Positions 36,961 to 45,918 of a stretch of DNA of 45,918 nucleotides are shown piece by piece. The position numbers were made by a program, and so were the translations under genes. Positions within the stretch are counted from its first letter, which is position 1; each line of letters starts with the position of its first letter. This DNA is from Candidatus Thalassarchaeum sp. (GTDB lineage: Archaea; Thermoplasmatota; Poseidoniia; Poseidoniales; Thalassarchaeaceae), in NCBI GenBank assembly GCA_022449945.1, contig JAKURM010000008.1:1-45918 (forward strand). The letters run 5' to 3'. The notes under the pieces were generated by a model. The model was not told the origin of the DNA. It ran no database searches and saw only the letters and a list, made by a program, of their open reading frames with translations.

Positions 36961-36983
36961 TATTTATTAGTTATTAATAAATA
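36961..36983. promoter_or_regulatory. Perfect 9-5-9 palindrome overlapping the TATA-like region of the RHH-fumarase gene
   Basis: TATTTATTA-GTTAT-TAATAAATA, 8 nt upstream of the start codon at 36952. Confidence 0.65.
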
Positions 36984-36998
36984 TTATTGATTCGAGTC

Positions 36999-37481
36999 TC
37001 ATGCCCTCTCTACCTTGATTATCTTCTGCGGAGACTGGGGCCTGTCCCCTGGTAATGTTGTTGTCGATTCAATAACCCTAACTACGTCCATTCCCTTTGC
37101 TACCTCCCCAAATACCGCATGGTTTCCATCAAGCCACGGAGTTGGGACCGTCGTCAGGAAAAACTGCGATCCTCCAGTATTCCTTCCTGCATTTGCCATG
37201 GAAAATATTCCTGGCTTATCATGCCTCTTTGCAAGTGCCGATTGTTCACAATCTATCCTCCATCCTGGACCTCCAGTACCTGCCCTGCCGTTGTTCGGAT
37301 CGCTCGAATGAGGGCAGCCCCCTTGGATCATGAAGTCCTTGATGACCCTATGGAAATGCAGTCCATCATAGAATCCATCATCCACTAATTTGAGGAAATT
37401 TCCGGTAGTATCCGGGCACTCGTCCGTATAGAGTTCAATGTCGATTTCTCCTGCGCTCGTTGTCATCCTAACATATGTCAT
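36999..37481 (-). CDS. Cyclophilin-type peptidyl-prolyl cis-trans isomerase
   Basis: YDGLHFHRVIKDFMIQGGCP; GIFSMANAGRNTGGSQFFLTTVPTPWLDGNHAVFGEV. Confidence 0.95.
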   Translation of the reverse strand: MTYVRMTTSAGEIDIELYTDECPDTTGNFLKLVDDGFYDGLHFHRVIKDFMIQGGCPHSSDPNNGRAGTGGPGWRIDCEQSALAKRHDKPGIFSMANAGRNTGGSQFFLTTVPTPWLDGNHAVFGEVAKGMDVVRVIESTTTLPGDRPQSPQKIIKVERA

Positions 37482-37527
37482 GAGTCAAAGCCGGAGTTCC
37501 AAGTTCAATATGGTATGCTTGTATCAG

Positions 37528-37926
37528 TTACGCAACCGTAGAACCAGGTAAAATTCCCTCTGGAAGCTCGAGCAGTCTCACCGTTCCATCTGGATCGAGA
37601 GATCCCAGAACTAGGAACTGGGAGACAAAACCCGTAGGAAGCGTCTTCTCTCCCAAATTGATGGCTGCCACCACCGATCTTCCGATTAGCTGTGCCCTAG
37701 AATAGTTGGTAATCTGGGCTGAGCTCCATAGCTTTCCAACCACAGGGCCGAAGTCGGCCCTGATCTTGTATGACGGCTTTCTCATCTCTGGGAATTCCTG
37801 GACGTCGTCTATAACGCCCGCCCGCATGTCCACGGAGAAGAACTCCCCTATTCCGATGTACTCTTTCCTCTCGAGCTTGGATGGATGGTATTGCAGGTTA
37901 TCCGGGTCAATCTCGTGCTGCCCCAT
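37528..37926 (-). CDS. tRNA-binding (CsaA/EMAP-like OB-fold) domain protein
   Basis: VDMRAGVIDDVQEFPEMRKPSYKIRADFG ... SSAQITNYSRAQLIGRSVVAAINLG. Confidence 0.85.
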   Translation of the reverse strand: MGQHEIDPDNLQYHPSKLERKEYIGIGEFFSVDMRAGVIDDVQEFPEMRKPSYKIRADFGPVVGKLWSSAQITNYSRAQLIGRSVVAAINLGEKTLPTGFVSQFLVLGSLDPDGTVRLLELPEGILPGSTVA

Positions 37927-37930
37927 TCAT

Positions 37931-38512
37931 TCATCCCACAATGTCAGACTTTACAGTTAATGGAAGCAGTAGTATTCCAGCCTCTTGGAATGCCTCGGCT
38001 CCGCCTTCCTCACGATCTAGGATGGTGATACACGCAACTAACTCGCATCCTATTTCGATTAGTCTTCTGGCGGCCTTAAGGGCAGACCCACCTGTAGTGG
38101 TTACATCCTCAAGGAGGACGACTCTGTCGCCCCTTTGCAAGCTTGAGCCCTCAATACCTGGAGGGTTTCCTGTCTTCCTACCACCCCTTCCCTTGGGTTC
38201 CTTCCTAGCAATGAAGCCTCTGAGTAATGATCCCTTGCCGGCCTTGGCTATGGCAATTCCAGTTAGAGGAACGGCTCCTAGTTCCAATCCCCCAACAGCA
38301 TCCGCCCCCCCAATCCCTTCTATCGTGTCGTGAATCATGACCCCAAGAAGATGGGCACACTCTGGATCCATCATCACTGGCTTCATGTCAAAGAAGTGGT
38401 TGCTCTCCCTCCCACTCGCCAGAGTGAAGGTTTCCTCGGAGTACAGATATGCCAATTCCCTAATCCTCTCAACGAGCCTTTCTCTCGCATCATCCACTGA
38501 AGTCGCCGTCAT
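37931..38512 (-). CDS. pyrE: Orotate phosphoribosyltransferase
   Basis: FTLASGRESNHFFDMKPVMMDPE; GGLELGAVPLTGIAI; RVVLLEDVTTTGGSALKAARRLIE PRPP motif. Confidence 0.93.
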   Translation of the reverse strand: MTATSVDDARERLVERIRELAYLYSEETFTLASGRESNHFFDMKPVMMDPECAHLLGVMIHDTIEGIGGADAVGGLELGAVPLTGIAIAKAGKGSLLRGFIARKEPKGRGGRKTGNPPGIEGSSLQRGDRVVLLEDVTTTGGSALKAARRLIEIGCELVACITILDREEGGAEAFQEAGILLLPLTVKSDIVG

Positions 38513-38641
38513 CCTACCCGTTCTGGCCTAGACGGAGTCGGATGAAGGTTGCCTACGCTGAGGGTAATTAATGCCAAGAAGTCGGTCAATGTTCTTGGAC
38601 GGTCGAGTTCGAGTGAGTCATACCGAAGGGGAGCGTGTGAG

Positions 38642-41600
38642 ATGTCAGTAGACTTAGAGAACCTTGCTATGGACTCCAAGAGGCTAGAGCAAGAGCGGGA
38701 ATCCTATCAAAATAGGCTCGATGAGGAGATAGATTCTGTCTATAGGATAGCTGCCGAAGCCAAGAAGAAAGGATTAGACTTCTCTAATGAAATAGAAATC
38801 CCAAGGGCCTCGGACCTGGCAAGCAGAACACAGAAGCTAATGGAACGTTACCTCGATCCGGACTCAGAGAATAAGGACATTCTGCCGCTAGACATTGAAG
38901 CATTGCTTCGAGACCTGCTAGATTCTCATGATAGGGAGGCAGCAGCGATAATGATTTCCCGTTCCGTGACCAAGCAGATGTTCGCAAGGACTGGCGATAG
39001 GAGGAAATCTATCGATTCTGGACTAAGAGTGGGCCTAGCAGTACTAACGGAAGCAGTACTCGTGGCTCCATTGGATGGAATCGGTGACGTTCGAATCATG
39101 AATAACGCTGACGGGTCTGAGTTTCTCTCTATCGACTTCTGTGGCCCGATAAGGGCAGCGGGAGGTACCGCGCAGGCGATGGGTGTTCTCATCGGTGATA
39201 TTCTGAGAAGAGAGCTTGGAGTTGGGCGTTACAAACCGACAGTACCAGAGGTAGAGAGGGTAAAGGAAGAGTTTGGACTATATCGGATGAACCTACAGTA
39301 TAAGCCCCAGCCAGAAGAGACCGGTGTCATTGTCAACGCATGTCCAGTAATGATCAACGGTGAAGAGACCGAGAGGATGGAATGCGCTGGTTACAAAGAA
39401 GTCAGGAATGTAGTCAATGAAAATGGAACCTACAGGACTCGGGTTAGGGGAGGGGTGATGTTGGTAATTGGAGAGGGGCTATGCCTCAAGGCTCCAAAGA
39501 TTCAGACGCACACCGAGAGGTTGGATGTCCCCGGATGGGGATTCATCTCACAATTTGCTGAAAAGGGAAAGAGTACCAAGTCTGAAGACAAGTCCGACAA
39601 GAGTCGTGTGATAGCCAAAGAAGACCGTTACATGGGAGACGTGATCGCCGGAAGGCCGATATTTGGAGAGCCTAGAGAGCCGGGTGGGTTCCGCCTCAGA
39701 TATGGGAGGAGTAGAGCGACTGGTTTGGCAGCCGCTGGACTTAACCCAATTACGATGGAAGTGATGGGCGGATTCCTATCAGTTGGGACTCAGATGAAAA
39801 TCGAGGGGCCGGGAAAGGCATGCGCAGTGACACCATGTACGGAAATTGATGGTCCCACTGTTCTACTCAAGGACGGATCATTCGTTAAAATCGAGACTGC
39901 TGAGCAATGGGGGGGTTGCAGAGATGAACTGGACTGCATTTGGGACGCGGGAGAGATTCTGATTGGATTCGGAGAGTTCCTTGAGAACAACAAGAGCCTG
40001 GTCCCGTCATCATACTCAATTGACTGGTGGGCTGCAGACGTTGCAGAGTCTATTGACTCGCACGAGAAGGTAGAGTCTTTTTCGGAAATGGTGAGCATAC
40101 CCCGAAGTTCGCTTCCTCCGGGGATTCCTTTCAATGGGGCAATAGAAAGAGGAGGGGAAAGTACTCTGGAAAGGGCCTGGAGGCATAGGGATTGGATTTC
40201 CTTCCTCAAGTCACTAGAGCTGACCTGGGAACAGGTGCGCAATATCTCTGAATCCCTAGGTGCTGCAGTCCCACCACCCTGGAACTTGTGGTGGTCCGAC
40301 CTACCAGTCCAATTCGTAACGCCACTAATCGAGTCGATCCTGGAGAATGGCGTAGTGGAATCATCCGCACTGCGGATTCGAGATGTAGTTGGTGATTGGC
40401 CAAACGAAAGTGAGGGAGATTCGGGAATCGGGCCGCCCCTACTGGATGATTGTCCCGATTGGACCAGAGTAGGGGAGCATGGCCTAGTAAAGTCATCACT
40501 GATGACATTGGGGCTGGAGCACAGTCACGAAGATAGCGACATTGTGGTTCCCAAATTCTGGGAGGCCCTTTTCGAGGGCCTCGGAATTGAGGTTTCTCAT
40601 GATGGCCTTCGCTTGAGAGTTGATGCAGGCCAACATGTTTCCGAAATCGTGGAAAGAGTATCCGCTGCGAAGGAGATTGTAATTCAAGAGGGGCGAGAAT
40701 CGGGAGAATTGGACAGTGCTAAATCGAGCCTCGAAGACTACCTTGTTGAGCGTTCTCTAATGTTGGTAAGGAGGTTATCAGTACTGAGATGGGAGGACTC
40801 GGTCCCCTGTAGGGTGGGAGCCAGGATGGGGAGGCCAGAGAAGTCAGGAGCCAGGGAGATGAAGCCCCTGGTTCACTCTCTCTTCCCCATTAGAGATTAT
40901 GGGGGGCCACAGAGGCTCCTATCGGAGGCATCCTCGAAGGGTTCCATCAGAGTAGTATTGGGTCCGAGGAAATGTCAAAAATGCGGGAAGGAGTCCCCAC
41001 ATCTCTCCTGTCACAACAGACCTGATCCAAGTGTCCCAATAGAGTGTGGTGGAAAGACGACCAGCGCTGGTAGGAGAAGGGGCAATTCAAGGAGGAAAGG
41101 GGAGAGGACGGCGGTTAATCTCGCTCCAATACTGGAAGTGAAGAGGAGAGTTTTGGGGCTTGACAAGATTCCTGGAAAAATTAAAGCGGTAAAGGGACTG
41201 ATGTCTGAGGACCAGTCCCCTGAGCCCCTTGAGAAAGGGATTCTAAGAGCGAAGCACGGAGTCTCGGTTTTCAGAGATGGGACATCTAGGTTCGACATGA
41301 GCGATGTTCCGGTTTCTCACTTCAGGCCATCCGAGATAGGTACTAGTTGGAAGAGACTGGTTGAGTTGGGTTATTCCCACGATATAAGGGGTGACGCAGT
41401 GAAAAGTGATGAGCAGGTCCTCGAGCTATTTCCTCAAGACTTCATTCCATCGAGCTTGTCTGCCAAATACCTCCTAGCTACGTGCTCATTCGTTGATGAT
41501 CTGCTAGTTCGTTTCTACGATTTGGAGCCGTTCTATGGGGCCAAAGAGATTGGTGACATAGTTGGGCACGTAGCAATTGGCCTTGCACCTCACACCTCTG

Positions 41601-42493
41601 GTGGAGTTGCTTGCCGAATAATCGGATGGACGGATGCATCGGCAGGATACGCTCATCCGCTTTTCCACGCGGCTAAGAGGAGGAATTGCGATGGAGATGA
41701 AGACAGCATCATGATGCTGATGGATGGATTGCTCAACTTCTCCCAGTCAATCCTTCCCGCGAACCGGGGCGGCAGAATGGATGCGCCTCTGGTTCTAACC
41801 ACTCGCCTTAACCCTAGCGAGATCGACAAAGAGGCCCTGAACGTAGACTGCTCCTGGGGGTACACCAGGGATTTCTATGAAGTGACCCTCGGACAACCCC
41901 ACTCGAGAGAGACGAAGGGTATGGTTGACCTGGTAGAGGACCGTCTGGGAACAATTGGGGAGATCAGAGGCTACGGATGGACTCATGATTCCGGACCTCT
42001 TGACGCTGGGCCAAGGAACTCTTCATACAAGACGCTAATCACAATGAAAGACAAGCTGGATATGCAGTTGGAGCTAGGAGGCAGGCTAAGATCTGTAAGC
42101 GTCAGAGGAGTGGCGAAGCAAGTGATCGAGTCACACTTCCTTCCGGATATGAGGGGCAACCTGATGGCATTCACTAGGCAGAAGGTTAGATGTGTCAAGT
42201 GTGGAGAGTCCTACAGGAGAATGCCTCTGGCAGGAAAATGCATCAGAGAGGTCTCACAACGCTCCGGGGGGTTCTCAGGTGGTTCCAGCAATGGTTCGTC
42301 TTGTGGTGGAAACGTGGTACTCACCGTATCTGAGGGAGCAGTTAGGAAGTACATCAAAATCACAGAAGAAGTGATGGACGAGTATGGGGTCGATGATTAC
42401 ACCAAGCACAGGGTTGGTTGGATGTCTTCCAGTGTTGACTCGTTGTTCAACAACGACAGGGTCACGGTGATGACCCTGGAAGATTTCATCTGA
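38642..42493 (+). CDS. polC: DNA polymerase D large subunit (DP2)
   Basis: DFCGPIRAAGGTAQAMGVLIGDILRRELGVGRYKPTVPEVERVKEE; CQKCGKESPHLSCHNRPDPSVPIECGG; IGLAPHTSGGVACRIIGWTDASAGYAHPLFHAAKRRNCDGDEDSIMMLMDGLLNFS. No intein evident. Confidence 0.96.
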   Translation: MSVDLENLAMDSKRLEQERESYQNRLDEEIDSVYRIAAEAKKKGLDFSNEIEIPRASDLASRTQKLMERYLDPDSENKDILPLDIEALLRDLLDSHDREAAAIMISRSVTKQMFARTGDRRKSIDSGLRVGLAVLTEAVLVAPLDGIGDVRIMNNADGSEFLSIDFCGPIRAAGGTAQAMGVLIGDILRRELGVGRYKPTVPEVERVKEEFGLYRMNLQYKPQPEETGVIVNACPVMINGEETERMECAGYKEVRNVVNENGTYRTRVRGGVMLVIGEGLCLKAPKIQTHTERLDVPGWGFISQFAEKGKSTKSEDKSDKSRVIAKEDRYMGDVIAGRPIFGEPREPGGFRLRYGRSRATGLAAAGLNPITMEVMGGFLSVGTQMKIEGPGKACAVTPCTEIDGPTVLLKDGSFVKIETAEQWGGCRDELDCIWDAGEILIGFGEFLENNKSLVPSSYSIDWWAADVAESIDSHEKVESFSEMVSIPRSSLPPGIPFNGAIERGGESTLERAWRHRDWISFLKSLELTWEQVRNISESLGAAVPPPWNLWWSDLPVQFVTPLIESILENGVVESSALRIRDVVGDWPNESEGDSGIGPPLLDDCPDWTRVGEHGLVKSSLMTLGLEHSHEDSDIVVPKFWEALFEGLGIEVSHDGLRLRVDAGQHVSEIVERVSAAKEIVIQEGRESGELDSAKSSLEDYLVERSLMLVRRLSVLRWEDSVPCRVGARMGRPEKSGAREMKPLVHSLFPIRDYGGPQRLLSEASSKGSIRVVLGPRKCQKCGKESPHLSCHNRPDPSVPIECGGKTTSAGRRRGNSRRKGERTAVNLAPILEVKRRVLGLDKIPGKIKAVKGLMSEDQSPEPLEKGILRAKHGVSVFRDGTSRFDMSDVPVSHFRPSEIGTSWKRLVELGYSHDIRGDAVKSDEQVLELFPQDFIPSSLSAKYLLATCSFVDDLLVRFYDLEPFYGAKEIGDIVGHVAIGLAPHTSGGVACRIIGWTDASAGYAHPLFHAAKRRNCDGDEDSIMMLMDGLLNFSQSILPANRGGRMDAPLVLTTRLNPSEIDKEALNVDCSWGYTRDFYEVTLGQPHSRETKGMVDLVEDRLGTIGEIRGYGWTHDSGPLDAGPRNSSYKTLITMKDKLDMQLELGGRLRSVSVRGVAKQVIESHFLPDMRGNLMAFTRQKVRCVKCGESYRRMPLAGKCIREVSQRSGGFSGGSSNGSSCGGNVVLTVSEGAVRKYIKITEEVMDEYGVDDYTKHRVGWMSSSVDSLFNNDRVTVMTLEDFI

Positions 42494-43474
42494 CTATAGT
42501 TCACTAGTTATGATTCCCACTGGATCGCCGAATAGGACCAATGGGATGATTGAGACAAATAGGTAGACCAAGAAGGGGTGCTTGTTTGCCACCCAGGCAC
42601 TATGGATGCCCATGGACTCTAGGTCTTCGAGAACTCGAGAAGCCTCGCCTTGTGAGTTGGGCCCACCCGAGGGGAGTATCCTGTTTACGACCTTCTTGCC
42701 ACCCTCTTGTTCGATGACGTCAGTGAGAAGCCATGACGAGCCTTTGCCAATCTCGGATATTGGCCTCTTGATCGAGTGCCATGCCATCTTCAGGTCAGAA
42801 AGCGAAGAGATGTTTCCACGTGTGGCATTCTGAATGAATAAAGTCGGGGGGGCTAGCAGAAAGGCAGTCCCTGCCCACAGGAACATAGCCATCGATGGAG
42901 GGATGCTGAGAATTGCCCCTTCTGAAGGGAAGATCGGCTCGGGCAGGAAGGCCCATGATGGAAATATCACTGTGACCAGAATCAACGCCTTTGCATCGGC
43001 TCCACCTTGGATTATCCTAAGCCTCCATGCCATTAGGAAGAAGAGCGTTGTCACTATTGCTCCAAGTAGAGACCACCATAGAGTGGTTTCTGGCGACTCG
43101 TTACCTAGAACCAGTGCAATGAAATCGGTATTCGAGTGGCTCGCTGCCCCCCCGATAAGTCCAACCAGTCCAACTCCGTATACGATGGACAGGGCATGCT
43201 GTTCCTTTGTCCATACGGATGCTTTTCTCAGATCAGGTGGATCGAACATGCAAAGCGACGACGTTGCCAATAGCGCCCCGGCCATGCAATAGTTCAGGAT
43301 AGTGGCATCAATGATTGCCAGTTCCAAGACCAGTATTGCAGCAGATGGAACCGCCCATTTCAACCAATGAGAGTCGCTGACCAGCAATGTGGAGTAGTCT
43401 GCCCTGGCAGCCCAGGCAAGGCAGCAGAACAATACCAAGAGCCGGGCCCAATCAAATGCCGCGGCCGGCTCCAT
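42494..43474 (-). CDS. A24-family prepilin/preflagellin peptidase (PibD/FlaK-like)
   Basis: Polytopic; AARADYSTLLVSD and GGADAKALILVTVIFP aspartyl motif region; adjacent to FlaJ and FlaI homologues. Confidence 0.78.
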   Translation of the reverse strand: MEPAAAFDWARLLVLFCCLAWAARADYSTLLVSDSHWLKWAVPSAAILVLELAIIDATILNYCMAGALLATSSLCMFDPPDLRKASVWTKEQHALSIVYGVGLVGLIGGAASHSNTDFIALVLGNESPETTLWWSLLGAIVTTLFFLMAWRLRIIQGGADAKALILVTVIFPSWAFLPEPIFPSEGAILSIPPSMAMFLWAGTAFLLAPPTLFIQNATRGNISSLSDLKMAWHSIKRPISEIGKGSSWLLTDVIEQEGGKKVVNRILPSGGPNSQGEASRVLEDLESMGIHSAWVANKHPFLVYLFVSIIPLVLFGDPVGIITSEL

Positions 43475-43517
43475 GGTATCAGGTCTGCATCATCCGACAT
43501 CAAGGCTTCGCGAGGCG

Positions 43518-45320
43518 TTACCCTCCAGTCTGGAATAGCCCGACCGATTGAGTCAGAATCCATGCGCTGAACAAATTCGCAAGTCCTGCGACCCACATCA
43601 TCTGAATCATCTGACCAAGGACTAGGGTAGTCCCCCCTCCCCTGATTCTAGCAGTTATCAGGCCAAGAACAACAATGGTGATTACTATCAAGAGCGAACC
43701 CATGATCTGGAAAACTGCGATATTCTGGTCCACTCCGCCGGTCTCTGAAAGTACAGGCAATGCGACATCTACGCCTCCCGCAGCCGTTCCCACTTCTCCA
43801 GTGCTATCTACGAGTCCTTGAGCAACTTGAGCAATCGTCTCACCGAGTCCTGCGATAATTGAGGTAGTGATGTTGAGAGCGATTATCATGGCCACTAGGA
43901 GTCCGTATGATACGCTTCTCATGACATTCGCTGATATCTCCCTCCTCTGCCTCAACCCAAGCAGGTTTGTAGTGCTCTGCGAGACCAGATCCCCTACAAG
44001 TCCTGCTTCTCCTGTGGATGATGAGCCCTCGATGAACACACGAGTGAATCGAGATACTAGCATCGAGTTGTTGTCAGCAGCGAACCAGTTCCACGAGTAG
44101 TCGCTATCGATCCTCATTGACAGTCTCTTTTCGAGATTGGCGATTGAGTCGTCGAGTGCTCCGAAGTCGATTCCGGAAAGGGCCTTGACCATCGCGCTTG
44201 GCTCTTGGGCCCGGGCCTGTGCGGTCCCTCCGAATGCTCGGATGAACTCTGGGAAGGCGTCGTCCCTCCTCCTAACGCGAGTCTCCTCCTGAACTGTAAG
44301 CAGGGCAGGAGCCAGCAACGGTGAAGCGAGAGCAGCTATTACAAGTAGGCCGATGTAGTTCCAATTTCCGAAAAGCCAGTCTGTACCGAGAAATACGAAA
44401 AGCCCTATCAGTATTGTAAACTCGATTGTCCCTAGAACTCCGGCGAAAATCCATGCCCTGCGCATATCAATTGCTTGATCGGTGTTGAAGCCGTGCTTTG
44501 CGAAGAGGTCCTCATCGGGGATCACTAGGGTAAATAGGTACCATGCGCCGATTTGGAGAAGTGCGAATAGGGTCCCAGCCATCAGAACCCATCTTGCCCT
44601 GAGGATAATCAGGAACGGGTTCGAGGTTTCTTCACCAATCTGGAAAAGAATCAGATGAAGGCCTGCGACCACAAGGAGTAGAAGTCCGGTGGTAGTTAGG
44701 GACACGAATGTCTCCCTAAGGGTGTCCAGCTGCTCGAGCCTAGCATCATAGATAGTCGTGAAGGCCTGCTCGAAAGTCTCGTTCTCACTCTTGAAGAACT
44801 CCCCGATGGGTTGGCCTACCTCGACCGAAAAGGCCATCCTGTCTAGGAAGTCGCTCCATATAGCAGATGGGCTCTGCCTACCGACTATCCTAGCTGCCTC
44901 GGGAAGGTTCGTGTGCCATTTCGATACCAGGGTCTCAATTGCTTGTATTTCTTGGGCTAGTGCACCGTAGTCACCCATCTCCTTCAAGATGTCGAACATT
45001 CCCTTCTCTGCAGACTCACCCAGGGAGAGAATTCCCATTCTGGTCATGAACATGTGCATGTCCTGTTCGATCTGTATTGCCTCTGCAGAAACCTGGGCTA
45101 CCGGGTATGCAATCGTGGCTGAGAAAGACAGCAGGGGGAACAGTAGTATTAGGGAAACTGCCCCCAAACCGGAAACCACGTCGCTGACTGTGTACCAAAC
45201 TGCGATTCCGGCGATGACTCCTATCAGGGTGGCTGGGAGGGAGAAGAAAAGCAGGTACCTGGTAAATGGCATCCCTAACCTTAGGAGAGCTATTTCCCAG
45301 GTGCTTAACTTGTCCTCCAT
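43518..45320 (-). CDS. Type IV pilus/archaellum assembly membrane protein (FlaJ/TadC, T2SSF family)
   Basis: Two T2SSF-like halves with hydrophobic clusters; lies directly downstream of a FlaI-type ATPase gene. Confidence 0.82.
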   Translation of the reverse strand: MEDKLSTWEIALLRLGMPFTRYLLFFSLPATLIGVIAGIAVWYTVSDVVSGLGAVSLILLFPLLSFSATIAYPVAQVSAEAIQIEQDMHMFMTRMGILSLGESAEKGMFDILKEMGDYGALAQEIQAIETLVSKWHTNLPEAARIVGRQSPSAIWSDFLDRMAFSVEVGQPIGEFFKSENETFEQAFTTIYDARLEQLDTLRETFVSLTTTGLLLLVVAGLHLILFQIGEETSNPFLIILRARWVLMAGTLFALLQIGAWYLFTLVIPDEDLFAKHGFNTDQAIDMRRAWIFAGVLGTIEFTILIGLFVFLGTDWLFGNWNYIGLLVIAALASPLLAPALLTVQEETRVRRRDDAFPEFIRAFGGTAQARAQEPSAMVKALSGIDFGALDDSIANLEKRLSMRIDSDYSWNWFAADNNSMLVSRFTRVFIEGSSSTGEAGLVGDLVSQSTTNLLGLRQRREISANVMRSVSYGLLVAMIIALNITTSIIAGLGETIAQVAQGLVDSTGEVGTAAGGVDVALPVLSETGGVDQNIAVFQIMGSLLIVITIVVLGLITARIRGGGTTLVLGQMIQMMWVAGLANLFSAWILTQSVGLFQTGG

Positions 45321-45332
45321 GTAATCGCCAGC

Positions 45333-45918
45333 CTAGTGGTTAATTCCCGTCCAGGTCTCCAGCGATGAGGCGAACCTGTCCCAGCCCTCTTTGTAGTACA
45401 CGTCGAGGAGGTCATACACGTCATCGTAGTGAGTGAGGTCGCGGTCCGCCATCCTCTGGATGGCCTGGGTCCTGCGCTCGAGTTCGTCGTAAATGTCCCT
45501 CTTGCTCCTAAAGCCCATCCTCGGTGCTATCTTGTTCTCTAGCATGTCCGACTGGAACATCCCACGGAAGTAGACAACGTCCGCCACAGGATCCCACTCG
45601 AACATGTTCCTGGTGAGGATTCCGTCTGCCGTCTTGTCGAATCCTATGACCTCGCTGACTCCGGTAATCCTTCTGGCAATCCCCCCACCCGGGGCCTCAA
45701 CGACCTCTTGGAAGATAGCGAAGTTCAGGTTGTCGAAGAACCTGGCTGGGACATTGATTGGATCTCCAGTGAACCTCTGGATGAGCTTGACGATGTTCGA
45801 GGCGTGGAAGGTCCCGACCACAGGGTGTCCGGTCTGCATCGCTTGGAAGGCGATAGCCCCCTCTACGCCCCTTATCTCTCCGATGCTGATGTTCCTTGGC
45901 CGTGACCTTAGTGCGGCC
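45333..45918 (-). CDS. Type II/IV secretion ATPase (FlaI/VirB11-like), C-terminal part, truncated by window edge
   Basis: RPRNISIGEIRGVEGAIAFQAMQTGHPVVGTFHASNIVKLIQRFTGDPINVPARFFDNLNFAIFQE; His-box and C-terminal region of secretion ATPases; frame open to 45918. Confidence 0.9.
   Translation of the reverse strand, partial: AALRSRPRNISIGEIRGVEGAIAFQAMQTGHPVVGTFHASNIVKLIQRFTGDPINVPARFFDNLNFAIFQEVVEAPGGGIARRITGVSEVIGFDKTADGILTRNMFEWDPVADVVYFRGMFQSDMLENKIAPRMGFRSKRDIYDELERRTQAIQRMADRDLTHYDDVYDLLDVYYKEGWDRFASSLETWTGINH

Overview
This 45.9-kb window is archaeal. It carries an archaeal rps13-rps4-rps11-rpoD operon, the PolD large subunit DP2, a type II methionine aminopeptidase, pantoate kinase, and a FlaI/FlaJ/PibD-type pilus or archaellum cluster. 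Gene content and style suggest a marine Thermoplasmatota lineage such as Marine Group II / Poseidoniales; that assignment is inference. Several genes look bacterial in type: bacterial-type LeuRS, homodimeric AceE, class II fumarase, and a CGFS glutaredoxin plus BolA pair. The strongest unexplained signal is a ~580-nt, T-depleted, purine-rich, heavily base-paired intergenic locus (about 34728-35310) with an archaeal-promoter-like element upstream, two cUUCGg hairpins and an internal 22-nt near-perfect repeat; I read it as a candidate large structured ncRNA. Other highlights: a ribbon-helix-helix domain fused to class II fumarase, with a perfect 9-5-9 palindrome just upstream of its start codon; a leuS leader with mutually exclusive helices; a hairpin cluster before rps13; a hairpin burying the start codon of an M32 carboxypeptidase; an archaeal homologue of the CDAN1-interacting nuclease (CDIN1/C15orf41, TPD family); and a metallo-beta-lactamase-fold gene split by one in-frame TGA. 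No CRISPR array, rRNA, convincing tRNA or transposase was seen.
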